NCBI RefSeq assembly: GCF_028401425.1
Contig: NZ_JAQOMS010000002.1
Coordinates: 4,216,001 to 4,280,000 of the forward strand
DNA length: 64,000 bases
Source: Psychrosphaera algicola
GTDB taxonomy: Bacteria > Pseudomonadota > Gammaproteobacteria > Enterobacterales > Alteromonadaceae
Direction: 5' to 3'
The position numbers and the translations under genes were made by a program. This document shows positions 40,250-51,997 of this stretch, in pieces. Position 1 is the first letter of the stretch; the number at the start of each line of letters is the position of its first letter. The notes beneath the pieces are model-generated. The model saw nothing but the letters and a program-made list of their open reading frames with translations. It ran no database searches and was not told the origin of the DNA.

Positions 40250-40797
40250 TCAGGTTTTATCCTGAAATAGGTTTTGAAATTGCGGTTCTGTAAGTCGGTT
40301 CAAAGTATCAATATTGTTTTTAGGGATCTGTTCTGGGTTGGGGTATTTTTCCACGAGCCGAGTTAACGTCGCTTCTCGTAAAATATGGATGATAGGAAAG
40401 GGCGCGCGATTCGTGTAATTCTCTCTGCTATCTTCCTCAACCCCATCAAAAACGTAATCTGGATGGAAACTCGCGAGTTGCAATACCCCTTCAAGGTGCA
40501 TAGATACTAACAACTGCTGAGCTTTGTCGAGAAAGTCCAGATAGTCATAAAAATCATATAAATGATCTGGGATAACAAATAACGTTGTATCCGTTAGGTT
40601 AGGGTCGGTGTCGGTTAAAAATCTCAATTCTTGCTGGAACTGATTTAATACTGCTTTGTCTTTTCGGGCGCCACATACCGCCACTTTAATTTGGTTATTT
40701 GTTCGTGGTTTTTAGCAAAAGGACAAAGGTTTAGGTCGATTACGATGGAATCAAGCCATTGCCAAACCTGTTTTTCTACACTTAACTCTAGTGGCAT
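40250..40797 (-). CDS. DUF1415 protein (frameshifted)
   Basis: About 182 residues from ATG 40797, which follows the mutH stop (TGA 40801-40799) by one base. N-terminus MPLELSVEKQVWQWLDSIVI, DLNLCPFAKN is typical of DUF1415; after a break near 40690 the frame continues IKVAVCGARKDKAVLNQF, FVIPDHLYDFYDYLDFLDKA and RAPFPIIHILREATLTRLVE. The family is a conserved neighbour of mutH in marine Gammaproteobacteria. Function unknown. Confidence 0.85.
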
Positions 40798-40798
40798 A

Positions 40799-41478
40799 TC
40801 AAATCTCTAAATCAAATTGTTGGCGCAATAACGACTTGGTAAAACTGGTGCGAATATAAAACCCTTTTGGCGGCGCATACGTTGGGTTGCCTTCTCGGTC
40901 GACCCCGCACTGCGAACAGAACTGTCAGCTGCTTTTGGCCTTAGTTGCAAAGCTTCACCTAGTTTTGCCGTAATTTCATCATGTTTACCCAGTACAATGA
41001 GGTCCGTTAGCTCACCCCAATCGGTTTTTAATATTTGTTCTTGTTCTGGTGTCATTTGCCACAAAAATGGCATGGCAATTTGACGATCTTTTAATGGAAT
41101 TGAGCGCTCGGCGATTATTGGCACCCACAATACATGGGCCAGTTTTTTGTAAACTAACGAGGTACGCCATTGTTCCCCTAACGCAGGTGACAGCGGTGCA
41201 ACGCAAACGTAAGTGGTTTCTAGCGGGGCGCCTGTTCGAGAAATTGGAATGGTTTTAAGTTCAATCCCTAAATGCTGGAAATCCGGTTCCGGTAAATTCC
41301 CCGCGGTTGCGCCTAAATAAGCTTCCACCAACTGACCAACCCAGCCTTTTTCGGTTTGCAGGTTTTCCGGCATTTTTACTTGCAGCTCTTCAGCAATATC
41401 CGCAATGGTAAGTCCCGCAATGAGATCCATCCTGTGCATTAATTGTTCAAGTGTTTTAGGAGCTTGTATCGTTATCAT
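40799..41478 (-). CDS. mutH: DNA mismatch repair endonuclease MutH (frameshifted near the end)
   Basis: About 226 residues. Catalytic residues are in PEPDFQHLGIELKTIPI (D...E-x-K), followed by the typical VCVAPLSPALGEQWRTSLVY and HVLWVPIIAERSIPLKDRQI. One A added to the A4 run near 40866 gives the expected C-terminus GFYIRTSFTKSLLRQQFDLE. MutH nicks the unmethylated strand at hemimethylated GATC sites, with MutS and MutL. Divergent from rppH, the usual arrangement. Confidence 0.95.
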
Positions 41479-41627
41479 TAAATGCCGTCATTTCATAAAT
41501 GGGTAATTGATGTTCATTAATATTATCTGAATTATCACTTAATTAAGCCAGTATTAATTAAGGTTTGCGATACTTTCCGCTTTATGGAAGAATCAGGTCA
41601 TATAGAAAAATTAAAGCAGGTGAAACT

Positions 41628-42218
41628 GTGATTGATGCCGAAGGGTTTCGTCCCAATGTTGGCATCGTGATTTGCAACCACAAAGGTCAGGTTTTCTGGG
41701 CTAGGCGGTTTGGTCAGCATTCTTGGCAATATCCGCAAGGTGGCATAGATGAAGGCGAAACTGCAGAACAGACAATGTTTCGTGAGTTGGAAGAAGAAGT
41801 AGGGTTAAAACCAGAAGACGTTGAAATTTTGGCGGTGACCAAAAACTGGTTACGTTATAGACTGCCTAAAAGGTTGATTAGACGTGATAGTGCTCCAGTC
41901 TGTATTGGACAAAAGCAGAAATGGTTTTTACTGCGCCTTCGTTGCAAAGAATCCGATGTAGATTTATTAAAGACCTCTCATCCAGAGTTTGATGATTGGC
42001 GTTGGGTAAGTTATTGGTATCCAATAAGGAATGTTGTTTCATTTAAACGTGACGTTTATCGCCGCGTAATGAAGGAATTTGCGCCCGTCGTGATGCCAAG
42101 TGGCAGGCCTAATACAAATCGAGGTGACTCGTTTGGTAATATGCCGTCGAGTAATCGGCAGAAACGCAGGGGCCACAAGAAACAATTTAATAGGAATAAA
42201 CAGCAAAATCAGCGCTGA
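41628..42218 (+). CDS. rppH: RNA pyrophosphohydrolase RppH
   Basis: 196 residues from GTG 41628, chosen because CAGGTGAAA precedes it and VIDAEGFRPNVGIVICN is the usual N-terminus; upstream in-frame ATG 41565 would add 21 unrelated residues. The Nudix box GGIDEGETAEQTMFRELEEE VGL is intact, as are WLRYRLPKRLIRRDS and the KQKWFLLRL strand. A basic Asn/Gln-rich tail follows. RppH removes pyrophosphate from the 5' end of mRNA and triggers decay. ptsP begins 10 bases downstream. Confidence 0.96.
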   Translation: MIDAEGFRPNVGIVICNHKGQVFWARRFGQHSWQYPQGGIDEGETAEQTMFRELEEEVGLKPEDVEILAVTKNWLRYRLPKRLIRRDSAPVCIGQKQKWFLLRLRCKESDVDLLKTSHPEFDDWRWVSYWYPIRNVVSFKRDVYRRVMKEFAPVVMPSGRPNTNRGDSFGNMPSSNRQKRRGHKKQFNRNKQQNQR

Positions 42219-42228
42219 AAAAGACTTT

Positions 42229-44510
42229 ATGTTAGGTGACCTCAGACGAATTGCCCACTCCTTTGCGCAAGAGCCCTCATTAGATGTGGCTCTAGCGTCG
42301 CTTGTTGCCGACATTAAAACGTGCCTCGGTACTGAGTGTTGTTCTATCTATTTGGCTGAAGCCGACCAAAGCCTTTTGCGACTCAAAGCAACAGATGGCC
42401 TTAATCCTTTAGCGATTGATAAAACCACCATGCGTTTTGACGAAGGACTAACCGGTTGGGTTGCTCAACGTGAAGTGCCAATTAAAGTGCATAATGCGCA
42501 GCGTCATCCACGATTCAAAAACTATCCAGATGTGCAGGAAGAGATATTTTCAGCATTTTTAGGTGTGCCTATTATTCACCGACGTGTTGTACTCGGTGTT
42601 ATTACGATTCAGCAATCCAAAGTTCGGTTTTTTGACCAAGACGAAGAAGCTTTTCTTGTTACGCTCTCAGCGCAGCTAGCTTCGTATATTGCCAATGTAA
42701 GTGCACGTTTAAAATCTGAATTAACGTCCTTAGAAATGGATACCTCTGGTCTTGTACTGACTGGGGTTTCGGGTGCGACAGGAGTAGGGATTGGACATTC
42801 ATTTTTAGTTCAAACTAACATCAACCTTGCCGATGTATCACTTAAAAAATCAGAAGATTTCGAAGGCGAAAAAGCCGATTTTACGAAGCGGTAGAAGCCA
42901 CTCGTGCCGACATTATTGATATGTCTGAACGCATGTCTGCGCATTTACCAGCCGACGCGTTAGCGATTTTTGACATCTATTTACAGATGTTAGACGCGGC
43001 CAGTCTTGGCAACGAAGTTGTTGGTAAGATCAAAGATGGTTGGTGCGCAATATCCGCATTAAAAATAGTGATTGAGCGATACATATCTGAATTTGAGAAA
43101 ATGGAAGATGCGTATATTCGCGAACGCGCTGTAGACGTCAAAGATCTCGGTCGCAGATTACTTGAATATCTAACGACGGAATCAAGTAAGTCACTTCCTG
43201 TGCCTGATTCAGCGATACTGATCGCTGAAGAAGTCACCGCGTCGATGTTGGCAGAAGTGCCAAGAGAAAAAATTAAGGGCATAGTGTCAATCAAAGGTGC
43301 GGAAAACTCGCACGCCGCGATTATGGCTCGTGCACTAGGCATTCCTGCGGTAATGGGCTTGCGTGACATACCTTTATTGCAATTAGACGGCGTAGATATC
43401 ATTGTTGACGGTTATAACGGGCAAATCGTTATTTCTCCAAACGATGCAATCACCGCTGAATATCGAGATTTAGAATCAGAAGATCTCGAATTTACTAAGT
43501 TATTAAAGTTAGAAGCTGATGAAGTTGCTCGTACAGCCGACGGCCATCGTGTTTCGTTATTTATTAACTCGGGAATGGGATTTGACGGTGAATACGCCGA
43601 GCAGGAACACATAGAAGGTATTGGACTCTATCGTACCGAATACCCATTTATGATGCGCCAACGTTTCCCGTCAGAGCAAGAACAACAATTACTTTATCAA
43701 CATGTGTTAGGTGAGTTTTCAGGCAAACCGGTTGTTATGCGAACACTCGATGTTGGCGGTGACAAGCAGTTGCCATATTTTCCAATAGTTGAAGACAATC
43801 CGTTTTTGGGGTGGCGTGGTATTCGATTGACACTCGATCACCCTGAAATATTTTTAGTGCAAATTAGAGCCATGATCAAGGCAAATGTTTTTACCAATAA
43901 TTTGCATATTATGTTGCCAATGATTTCTGATATTGGCGAAGTAGAAGAATCAAACCGATTAATTAACCAAGCGTACAATGAAGTTTCTGAAGAGTTGCGA
44001 GAAGCCGATCATGCAGCGCAGGTGCCTAGACCTAAAGTTGGCGTGATGATTGAAGTTCCTTCAATCTTGTACCAGTTAAAGCAACTAAAAGGATTAGTGG
44101 ACTTTTGTTCAATAGGAACCAACGACTTAACTCAATATCTATTGGCCGTTGACCGCAATAACGACAAAGTTGCGCATTTATATGATGCGTATCATCCAAC
44201 GGTATTGAATGCGATTAAGACCATTGCCGATGTCACAAACGAAATAGGTATTCCGTGTAGTGTCTGTGGCGAACTCGCAGGTGATCCTGGTGGTGCCATG
44301 TTATTAACGGGAATGGGTTTTACTCAATTAAGTATGAATACACAAAACTTACTTAAAGTTAAATGGGTTCTTAAAAAGTCAAACTCTGAAGAGTTGAAAG
44401 ATTTGGTTGAGGACGCGTTAGATTGTACACGTCCAGACCAAGTGAAATTTCGAGTGAACCGTTATATTTTGAACATCGGTGCAGCTGGCATATTACGAGC
44501 TGGTGGGTAA
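42229..44510 (+). CDS. ptsP: PTS-Ntr enzyme I, PtsP (frameshifted)
   Basis: About 760 residues, usual length. A GAF domain (residues 10-165: SLVADIKTCLGTECCSIYLA, DEGLTGWVAQREVPIKVHNA) precedes the enzyme I domains. The break near 42886 (T4 should be T5) joins EKADFYEAVEATRADIIDMS. The phospho-acceptor His is in KGAENSHAAIMARALGIPAV; the PEP-binding barrel has GIGLYRTEYPFMMRQRFPSE, VVMRTLDVGGDKQLPYF and FCSIGTNDLTQYLLAVDRNN. PtsP phosphorylates NPr in the nitrogen-related phosphotransferase system. Follows rppH, as in many Gammaproteobacteria. Confidence 0.95.
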
Positions 44511-44521
44511 TAGGGCAGTCG

Positions 44522-45320
44522 TTGGAAGTTTTAATTTATTTACCTTTTATGGGAATGCTGGCTGGATTTTTGGCTGGGCTGCTCGGTATTGGCGGTGGCA
44601 TCGTTCTTGTTCCTGTGCTTATTTATTTGTTGCCTATCTTACCTATGGTCAACGAAGACAATGTTGCAATTTTAGCGATAGCAACGTCACTTGCGACCGT
44701 AATTGTTACCGCATTTTCTTCTAGTAAAAGTCACTTCAAAAAGGCAATGTCGACATTCGATTTGCGTTACCCGTTGTAGTTGCCGCTGCGTTAACCTCAA
44801 TTATTGCCTCCCATGTCGCAGCGCTATTAGCCAGTAAGACGTTAACTTTAATATTTGCCATCATGTTAATGATTTTATCTGTGCAAACGTTTCGCAGTGG
44901 AAAAAATTGAACTTGGAAGGTGTTGTACCATCAAAGCTACAACTTATTTTCGGTGGCAGTTTGACTGGATTTTTGGCGTCGTTAGCAGGATTAGGTGGGG
45001 GCGCAATTTTAGTGCCTTATCTCACCTATATTGGTGTTGGCATTCGCAAGAGTATCGGCACCGCAGCATTATGCAGCATGGTGGTGGCCTTGTTTGGTTC
45101 GTCTGGCTACTTAATAGCAGGTTGGCATTGGACTGAGTCAGACCAGTTTATTGGCTTTATTCATTGGCCAAGTGCGTTATGTATTACATTGTTTTCGTAT
45201 TTCGCTGCACCTTTTGGTGTTAAAGTTGGGCAAAGCTTAGATCAAGTCCAGCTGAAAAAAGTGTTTGCAGTTTTTATGGTGATCGTTTCGGTCAAGTTAT
45301 TAGTTGAACAATTTATTTAA
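44522..45320 (+). CDS. TSUP/TauE-SafE family membrane transporter (frameshifted)
   Basis: About 267 residues. Two repeats of a GLLGIGGGIVLVPVLIYLL-type motif (and ASLAGLGGGAILVPYLTYIG) define the TauE/SafE family (eight predicted helices). Two A-run breaks (near 44740 and 44906) join SSSKSHFKKGNVDIRFALPV and RSGKKLNLEGVVPSKLQLIF. The start is uncertain: TTG 44522 or ATG 44550. Family members export sulfite or sulfur-containing compounds; the substrate here is unknown. lgt starts 12 bases after its stop. Confidence 0.88.
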
Positions 45321-45332
45321 AGAGAAGTTATT

Positions 45333-46145
45333 TTGACAGACCCTATTATTTTCCCTCAAATTGACCCTATCATCGTATCATTAGGGCCGTTGGCTATCCG
45401 CTGGTATGGATTGATGTATTTAATTGGCCTTGGCTTTGCTTACTTTTTAGCCATTCAAGAAGTGCGCCGTGGCCGCGCACCATTTACCGAACAACAGGTC
45501 AGCGATTTATTATTCTACGGATTTATGGGCGCTGTGCTCGGTGGCCGTTTGGGCTACGTTATGTTTTATCAATTTGAACGATTTTTAGAAGACCCAACTT
45601 ATCTCTTTATGATGCACCAAGGTGGAATGTCATTCCACGGGGGATTATTAGGTGTAATTGCCGTTTTATTAATTTTTGCCAAACGCACTAAAGTTACGTT
45701 ATTCCAAGTGGGTGATTTTGTCGCACCTTTGGTTCCATTTGGGTTAGGTGCTGGTCGATTAGGTAACTTCTTAAATGGCGAACTTTGGGGCCGCACCACC
45801 GATGTTCCATGGGGCATCGTATTTACTAGCGCTGGGCCAGACCCAAGACACCCAAGTCAACTCTATGAGTTTTTCTTAGAAGGGTTTGTATTGTTTGCCA
45901 TTGTTTATTGGTACAGCCGTAAGCCCCGTGCTGTTGGTTCAGTCGGTGGTTTATTCTTAATTGGCTACGGTAGCTTCCGCTTTATTGTCGAATATTTCCG
46001 TCAACCTGACGATCATTTAGGGCTACTTACGTTAGGTATGTCCATGGGCCAATGGTTGTCGTTACCTATGGTGTTGGCCGGCGTGGTTGTGATGGCAATT
46101 GCATTTAAACAAGCGGCAAATAAAGCGTCTCAAGCAACCGCATAA
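45333..46145 (+). CDS. lgt: Prolipoprotein diacylglyceryl transferase Lgt
   Basis: Intact, 270 residues from TTG 45333 after an AGAGAAG site. Seven membrane helices. Signature motifs: LAIRWYGLMYLIG, GAVLGGRLGYVMFYQ, HQGGMSFHGGLLG and VPFGLGAGRLGNFLNGELWG, ending before RTTDVPWGIVF and PRHPSQLYEFFLEG. Lgt attaches diacylglycerol to the lipobox Cys of prelipoproteins in the inner membrane and would process the many lipoproteins in this window. thyA follows 15 bases later. Confidence 0.97.
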   Translation: MTDPIIFPQIDPIIVSLGPLAIRWYGLMYLIGLGFAYFLAIQEVRRGRAPFTEQQVSDLLFYGFMGAVLGGRLGYVMFYQFERFLEDPTYLFMMHQGGMSFHGGLLGVIAVLLIFAKRTKVTLFQVGDFVAPLVPFGLGAGRLGNFLNGELWGRTTDVPWGIVFTSAGPDPRHPSQLYEFFLEGFVLFAIVYWYSRKPRAVGSVGGLFLIGYGSFRFIVEYFRQPDDHLGLLTLGMSMGQWLSLPMVLAGVVVMAIAFKQAANKASQATA

Positions 46146-46160
46146 ATTAGTGGAGAAATA

Positions 46161-47012
46161 ATGAAACAGTATCTTGAACTCTGCCAACGTATCGTTGACG
46201 AAGGCGTGTGGATTGAAAATGAACGCACTGGAAAACGTTGCTTGACGGTGATTAATGCCGAACTAAATTATGATGTTGCAGCTAATCAATTTCCTCTGAT
46301 CACAACTCGAAAAAGTTATTGGAAAGCTGCCATTGCAGAATTGTTGGGCTATTTGAAAGGATTTGATAACGCAGCTGATTTTAGGTCTATTGGCTGTAAT
46401 ACTTGGAATGCGAATGCGAATGACAACGAAGCATGGTTAAACAATCCTCACCGTAAGGGTGAAGATGACATGGGCCGCGTATATGGTGTACAAGGTCGCG
46501 GCTGGGCAAAACCAGACGGCGGGACAGTAGACCAATTGCGCAAGCTTGTTGATGATCTGAGCAAAGGCATAGATGACAGAGGAGAGATCCTGTCGTTTTA
46601 TAATCCAGGAGAATTCCATATGGGTTGTTTACGTCCGTGTATGCATACTCATACGTTTTCTCTATTGGGTGATACCTTATATTTAACCAGTTACCAACGT
46701 TCGTGTGACGTCCCATTGGGACTAAACTTTAATCAAATACAAGTTTACGTTTTACTGGCATTGGTAGCGCAAATCACCGGTAATAAGGCGGGTCAGGCGT
46801 ATCATAAAATCGTCAATGCGCATATTTATGAAGACCAATTGGAGCTTATGCGTGATGTGCAACTTAAACGCGAGCCGTTCGCTTCACCTAAATTGATCAT
46901 CAATCCTAAGATCAAAACTCTAGAAGATATTGAAACTTGGGTAACATTAGATGACTTTACGGTTGAAGGTTACGAGTGTCATGAAGGCATTGCCTACCCA
47001 TTTTCGGTTTAA
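46161..47012 (+). CDS. thyA: Thymidylate synthase ThyA
   Basis: Intact, 283 residues. The catalytic Cys lies in the segment CLRPCMHTHTFSLLGDTLYL, with the conserved TSYQRSCDVPLGLNFNQIQV and YHKIVNAHIYEDQLELM. N-terminal LITTRKSYWKAAIAELLGYL and DFRSIGCNTWNANAND are typical of the marine gammaproteobacterial type. ThyA makes dTMP from dUMP with methylenetetrahydrofolate. Last gene of the ptsP-tsup-lgt-thyA unit. Confidence 0.97.
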   Translation: MKQYLELCQRIVDEGVWIENERTGKRCLTVINAELNYDVAANQFPLITTRKSYWKAAIAELLGYLKGFDNAADFRSIGCNTWNANANDNEAWLNNPHRKGEDDMGRVYGVQGRGWAKPDGGTVDQLRKLVDDLSKGIDDRGEILSFYNPGEFHMGCLRPCMHTHTFSLLGDTLYLTSYQRSCDVPLGLNFNQIQVYVLLALVAQITGNKAGQAYHKIVNAHIYEDQLELMRDVQLKREPFASPKLIINPKIKTLEDIETWVTLDDFTVEGYECHEGIAYPFSV

Positions 47013-47047
47013 TCCTTAAACCTCAGACAACTTACTATTTGAAATTT

Positions 47048-47076
47048 AAAAACGGGAACCTTGTGTTCCCGTTTTT
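47048..47076 (+). terminator. Terminator after thyA
   Basis: AAAAACGGGAAC (47048-47059) with GTTCCCGTTTTT (47065-47076), a 12-bp stem over a 5-nt loop and a five-T end. Confidence 0.9.
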
Positions 47077-47136
47077 GTGTTTCGAAATTGGCTGATTGAA
47101 TATTAGTTAATGCGCCGTTAAACGAGGTAGGCTGAA

Positions 47137-48503
47137 TTAATTTGCCATCGTCTGTATTTTATCAAGTAGTTTACGATAATTATCAACCATAGGGTATTCG
47201 CCGCTAGTCCAACCGAGTCTCACGAATATGACGTTTTCTGACGGAATGACCATCACCGATTGTTTTCTATTTCCTAACATTGCATACGCGTCTTCCGGTA
47301 ATTCGGGCCAACGTAGCGTTGCATCGCCACGATTAAGCCAAAATTGATAACCATAAGCTTTTTCATTTTCACTGCTGTTGGGCTGAGTGGCTTTGGTGAC
47401 CCATTTCGACGAAAGAACTTGGTTGTTATTAATTCGGCCATTTTGCAGCATGATCAGACCAAACCTAGCCCAGTCCCGGGCAGATGCGTACAAATAGGAG
47501 CTACCTACTAATACACCAGACGAATCAGTTTCAAATACTGCAGTTTGAATTCCAGCAGGGGTCAATATTTTTTGCGACAGGAATAACTGATCTGATGTAG
47601 GACTGTTTCCTAAAGTTTGGTGGATTAACCGCATTAATAAGTTTGTGGTGCCAGAGGAATAATAAAAGTGTTGTCCAATATTTTCTTGAACCTTGCTTTG
47701 CATAGCCACATCAGACGCACTTTGTGCGGTAAATAACATGTGCGTCGCGTCGCTTCCGGGCGCATAGGTTTCGTCAAAACCTAAGCCACTGGTCATCGTT
47801 AACAATTGGTTTAATTGGATATTGGCTCTGTCATCATCTTGCCATTGAGTAAAAAGTCCGTTTTGATTTAGCTGTATCAAGTGCATTTTATTCATTGCGC
47901 CAACAAGCATTGCAGTGACACTTTTAGCCATTGACCAGCCGAGTAGTGGAGTAGAGCTTGTCACTCTTTGGCCATAACTTTCGGCAATCAGTTTACCGTC
48001 TTTAATAACAACCAGCGCTCTAGTATTAAGACCACTCGAATTGTCCTGCTGTAAAATAGTCTGCGCCAATAGTTGGATTTTACTGGAGACATCTGGTGTG
48101 TTTACACCGGCAGGCCAAGGCGCATCTTGATTACTGTGCGCTGATCGAATTTTGATGGGGGGCAACGGTGTATCGTTATCGACTCGCAAAGTACACCCTG
48201 CACCTTCACGATATTCAGCGGTTACTTTTGACAGACCAAATAAACTCGCCGTGACTTTTTAGGATCATCTGCGTAGTTTAGCTCAACAAGTTCTGTCACT
48301 GGCGAATAGGTGCTTAGATCAGAAACGATTTGTTTTGGCTCAAATAAGGAGACATAGCGCGCTGAACAAGCGAGTTTAGCACTTAAGCTTGTGGCAACTT
48401 CAATGGCATGACCAAGATGAAATATTGAAAAACCAAGGAGCCAAGGCGGTAATATCAAAGCGACAAATAATACAGAACTCGCCGCTAATATGCGTTTTTT
48501 CAT
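47137..48503 (-). CDS. Serine hydrolase, class C beta-lactamase-like (frameshifted)
   Basis: About 455 residues from ATG 48503 (MKKRILAASSVLFVALILPP, a membrane anchor or signal). An A-run break near 48240 (A5 should be A6) joins ADDPKKVTASLFGLSKVTAE to EYREGAGCTLRVDN. Catalytic motifs: SxxK in LLGWSMAKSVTAML and the Tyr motif HFYYSSGTTNLLMRL. These fit the family of EstB-like esterases and penicillin-binding-protein-like hydrolases. The exact substrate is not told by sequence. It stands alone on the minus strand after the thyA terminator. Confidence 0.82.
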
Positions 48504-48794
48504 TTGGGTTATCACTTTAATAAAATTTAGATTAATGTCAGTTGAGGTCAGCATAAGGTGTTTGCGGAGGGTTTTCTAGTGACGGTTTTATGAATACCAA
48601 TGCAATTGTTTTGACCGCGATGAGCCGATAGTATGGGGGATGAATCGACGCTATATTCGTCGCAATTAAACTGATGTTCAACGATGTTTACGCGTTATTC
48701 GCCTATTTAGGGAAAAGGCTTATTTTTTAAAGTTGATTTAAGCGTATAGTGTTCACTCATCAATATTCGCTGTATTTGAATTTTAGGACACAAA

Positions 48795-50193
48795 ATGGTC
48801 TCAAAGATATCTTTTGTATTTGGTGCAATAGCATCTGTAATGTTAAGTCATAGCACAGTTGCCTCTGACATATCTCAAACAAATCAAGCTGGGTTTGATG
48901 CAAACCAGATATTGGCCCAAATTCCCGGGCAAATTTCAGCGAGTCGAATTGAATCCGATATCAAAAAACTTGTCAGTTTTGGGACAAGGCATACGCTATC
49001 AGAAACAAAATCGAAAACTCGCGGTATCGGCGCGGCTCGTCGTTGGATTAAATCTGAGTTTGATAAGATTTCGGCGGAATGTGGCGGTTGTTTAACTGTG
49101 TATTACCAGTCAGAAGTTATATCCGGCGAAAAGCGCATCCCAAATGCGACAGAAGTTGTTAGTGTCATCGCGATTCAAAAAGGGACGAGCGATCCTAATC
49201 GTTATGTCGTTATGTCCGGTGATATTGACTCACGTATCTCTGATGTGATGAATTTCACAGATGACTCACCATAGGTGCAAATGACAATGCATCGGGCGTT
49301 GCAGGCACTATTGAAGCAGCCAGAGTATTATCTAAGTATCAGTTCCATGGCAGCATAATTTATGCTGCACTGTCTGGTGAAGAGCAGGGGTTATTTGGCG
49401 GAAAAATCATGGCTAAAAAAGCCGTTGAAGATGGTTGGCATATTGAGGCTGTGCTTAACAATGACATGATAGGTAACATTCAAGGTGTAAATGGCGTCAT
49501 TAATAATACGACAGCACGTATTTTCTCCGAAGGTACGCGTGCAACAGAAACAGACAGTGAAGCAAGGAGTCGTCGATTTTCGGGTGGCGAAGTTGATTCT
49601 GCTAGCCGAAATTTGGCCCGTTATATCGATAGAATTGCTGATTTATACATTCCTAATTTAGATACGATGATGATTTATCGTCTTGACCGTTTTGGTCGCG
49701 GTGGACATCACAGACCATTTAATCAAGTCGGTTTTCCTGCTGTTCGAATCATGGAAACCAACGAAAATTACCAAAGACAACATCAAGATATCCGTGTTGA
49801 AAATGGCATTTCATATGGTGATACTATCGATGGAGTGGATTTCGATTATGCAGCAAAATTAACGGGATTAAATGCAGTTTCTCTTGCATCAATGGCGAGT
49901 GCCCCAACACCCCTAACAAGGTTACGATTAAAGGCGCTGTAGAACCAGATACTACATTTTCCTGGGAAAGGGTCAATGCTGATACCAACCCACAATTGAT
50001 TGGATATAAAATATATTGGCGACTAACAGATTCATCACAATGGCAATTTAGTCGTTTTGTTGGAAATGTGAATAATTATGTATTAAAAAATGTTGTTATT
50101 GATAATTATTTCTTTGGAGTGGCAAGTGTTGCCGCAGATGGCACGGAGAGCCCAGTAGTGTTTCATAGTGCAACTGGAAATTTTGGTATGTAA
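48795..50193 (+). CDS. Secreted M28-family metallopeptidase with fibronectin-like tail (frameshifted)
   Basis: About 466 residues. Signal peptide (FVFGAIASVMLSHSTVAS). The zinc-peptidase core has VVMSGDIDSRISDV, then after a break near 49272 (CC should be CCC) IGANDNASGVAGTIEAARVL, IYAALSGEEQGLFGGKIMAK and AVLNNDMIGNIQGVN; HHRPFNQVGFPAVR provides a late His. The first ligand position, usually His in GHxDS, is Asp here. A second C-run break near 49915 joins a fibronectin-like domain (IGYKIYWRLTDSSQWQFSRF). Probably an extracellular aminopeptidase. Alone on its strand. Confidence 0.85.
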
Positions 50194-50278
50194 ATTAGAG
50201 TGTTACATTAGAAATTTTCAGTTTTATTCAGGCCTAGTTTTTGCTAGCTTAATGTAGTTCCATTTTTAGGGTGTAGTT

Positions 50279-51908
50279 TTGCAACATATCGATTTTATAG
50301 CAAAAAATGATGATCTACTGGTTTCGGTAACGTTAACTGGCGGAGAGAGAAAGGTTACAGCCGACGATGTAGCTAATGCGCTTCGACAATCATCTTATGG
50401 CAAATTACCAATTGATGACACCGTCGTTGAAGACTTTGTGGTGCAATGTGAATTTGAGTTAAGCCAGCTCGAGGAAAACGAAACCTCACTTCCAATTACA
50501 GTCCCTTTAGCTAAAGTTGCAAATGCCGAAATTCAAATAACGGTATCACGTGATGAAATGTCTGCGGAAGCCGAAGTAATCAATGCGATTGGTGGGAAGT
50601 CGATTAACTTTGAAATGGTGAAACAAGCCTGTGTTGATGCAGGGATTCGATTTGGTTTAAAAACATCTTTAGTCGAACGATTACTAAAAATGTGTCGTGA
50701 AGCCGAGCCTAGGGAGGTAGTTATTTCTGAAGTTGCTGTTGGTAAACCCGCGGTTGACGGCAGAAATGCACGCTTTAAGCCACTTGTAACTATTTTCTCT
50801 GAAACCGTTCGACGTCCAAAAGAGAATGCAAAAGGAAGTGTAGATTTACGAGATCTAGGAGAAATTAATACGGTAGGTAAAGGCCAAGCAATTTTACGAA
50901 AAATACCTTTTACCGAAGGTACAGTTGGACGTAATGTCCTTGGTGAAGAATTGCTCCCTGTACCGGGAAAAGATCAAGAACTTGTGGTTAGTCCTTCCAC
51001 TGCAATCTCGTCAAAAGAAGCCAGTATTCTTGTGGCAAGAAAGACCGGAATGGTTAGGTTTAACGGACGTGTAATGGAAGTAGATGACGTTATTTCTTAT
51101 CAACAGCTTGATCCTAAACAGGGGAATGTAAAATTTAAAGGCAGTGTCGTAATAAAAGGCGACGTTGCACCTGATATGAAGATCATTGCTACAGGTGATG
51201 TTATCGTTGGTGGATTTGTCGAGTGTTCAACAATTAAATGCGGTGGTGATCTAACTATAATGTCAGGCGCGTCGGGACGACAAGTTGAAGATGAATATAA
51301 TTGTAAATTAAGTTCAGGTGCGAATATTCATTTGGCTTTTGCGAACCAATGTGAAATTACCGCTAAAGGTTTAGTGACGATTAGTCGCTAAGGTTTCACA
51401 CTGCCATGTTAACGCCGAAGCGATGTTTGTCGGTCAGGGAGATATTGCTAATGGGCAGATTTCTGGTGGACGTTATAATCTTTGTAAGCATTTAACAGCG
51501 GGTGTTATAGGGACTGAATCTAATGTACATTGCGATATAAGTCTAAATCGCACTTATGACATTTTCCTCGAAAAAGAAGCGCAGATATCGTTGTGGTTAG
51601 ATACGATAAAAGAGCGATTTGATGCTTTAGAAAATAAACATGACAGTGTTATGGATCCAGCAGTCAAAGCTGAGTGTCAGAAAAAAATGATTGTTTTAGG
51701 ACAAAAATTAGATAAATACAATGGTCAACGAAAAGCCCTTATAAAGAAACGACGTGAGTATATGTCGAGTGTCAAAGTCGAGAGTTGCCAAAAATTATAT
51801 CCTAAAGTGACTGTTTACGTCGCGGATAAAGTTTTATTAACGGATAGTACAAAAGGGCCGTCGCGGGTACAAATGGACGAATATGAGTTGGTCATCAATC
51901 CGCTGTAA
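50279..51908 (+). CDS. FapA-family (DUF342) polymer-forming protein (frameshifted)
   Basis: About 543 residues from TTG 50279, preceded by AGGG. It has the FapA layout: an N-terminal domain (SSYGKLPIDDTVVEDFV), the DUF342 core (TIFSETVRRPKENAKGSVDL, GKGQAILRKIPFTEGTVGRN, VLGEELLPVPGKDQELVV) and a right-handed beta-helix (VVIKGDVAPDMKIIATGDVI, GGFVECSTIKCGGDLTIMSG). A break near 51388 joins AKVSHCHVNAEAMFVGQGDI. A coiled-coil segment (LDTIKERFDALENKHDSVMD) follows. In Vibrio FapA affects flagellar placement; no flagellar genes are near here. Confidence 0.85.
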
Positions 51909-51958
51909 TATGACGAATGTGATGCATTGGCATTATTTTTAATGAGGCTTAAATTATA

Positions 51959-51980
51959 GGGGATGACGTACGACATCCCC
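51959..51980. terminator. Hairpin between convergent fapA-like and peroxiredoxin genes
   Basis: GGGGATG (51959-51965) and CATCCCC (51974-51980) form a 7-bp stem between the two 3' ends. No T-run. Confidence 0.4.
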
Positions 51981-51997
51981 ATACATTGCCAACTTTT

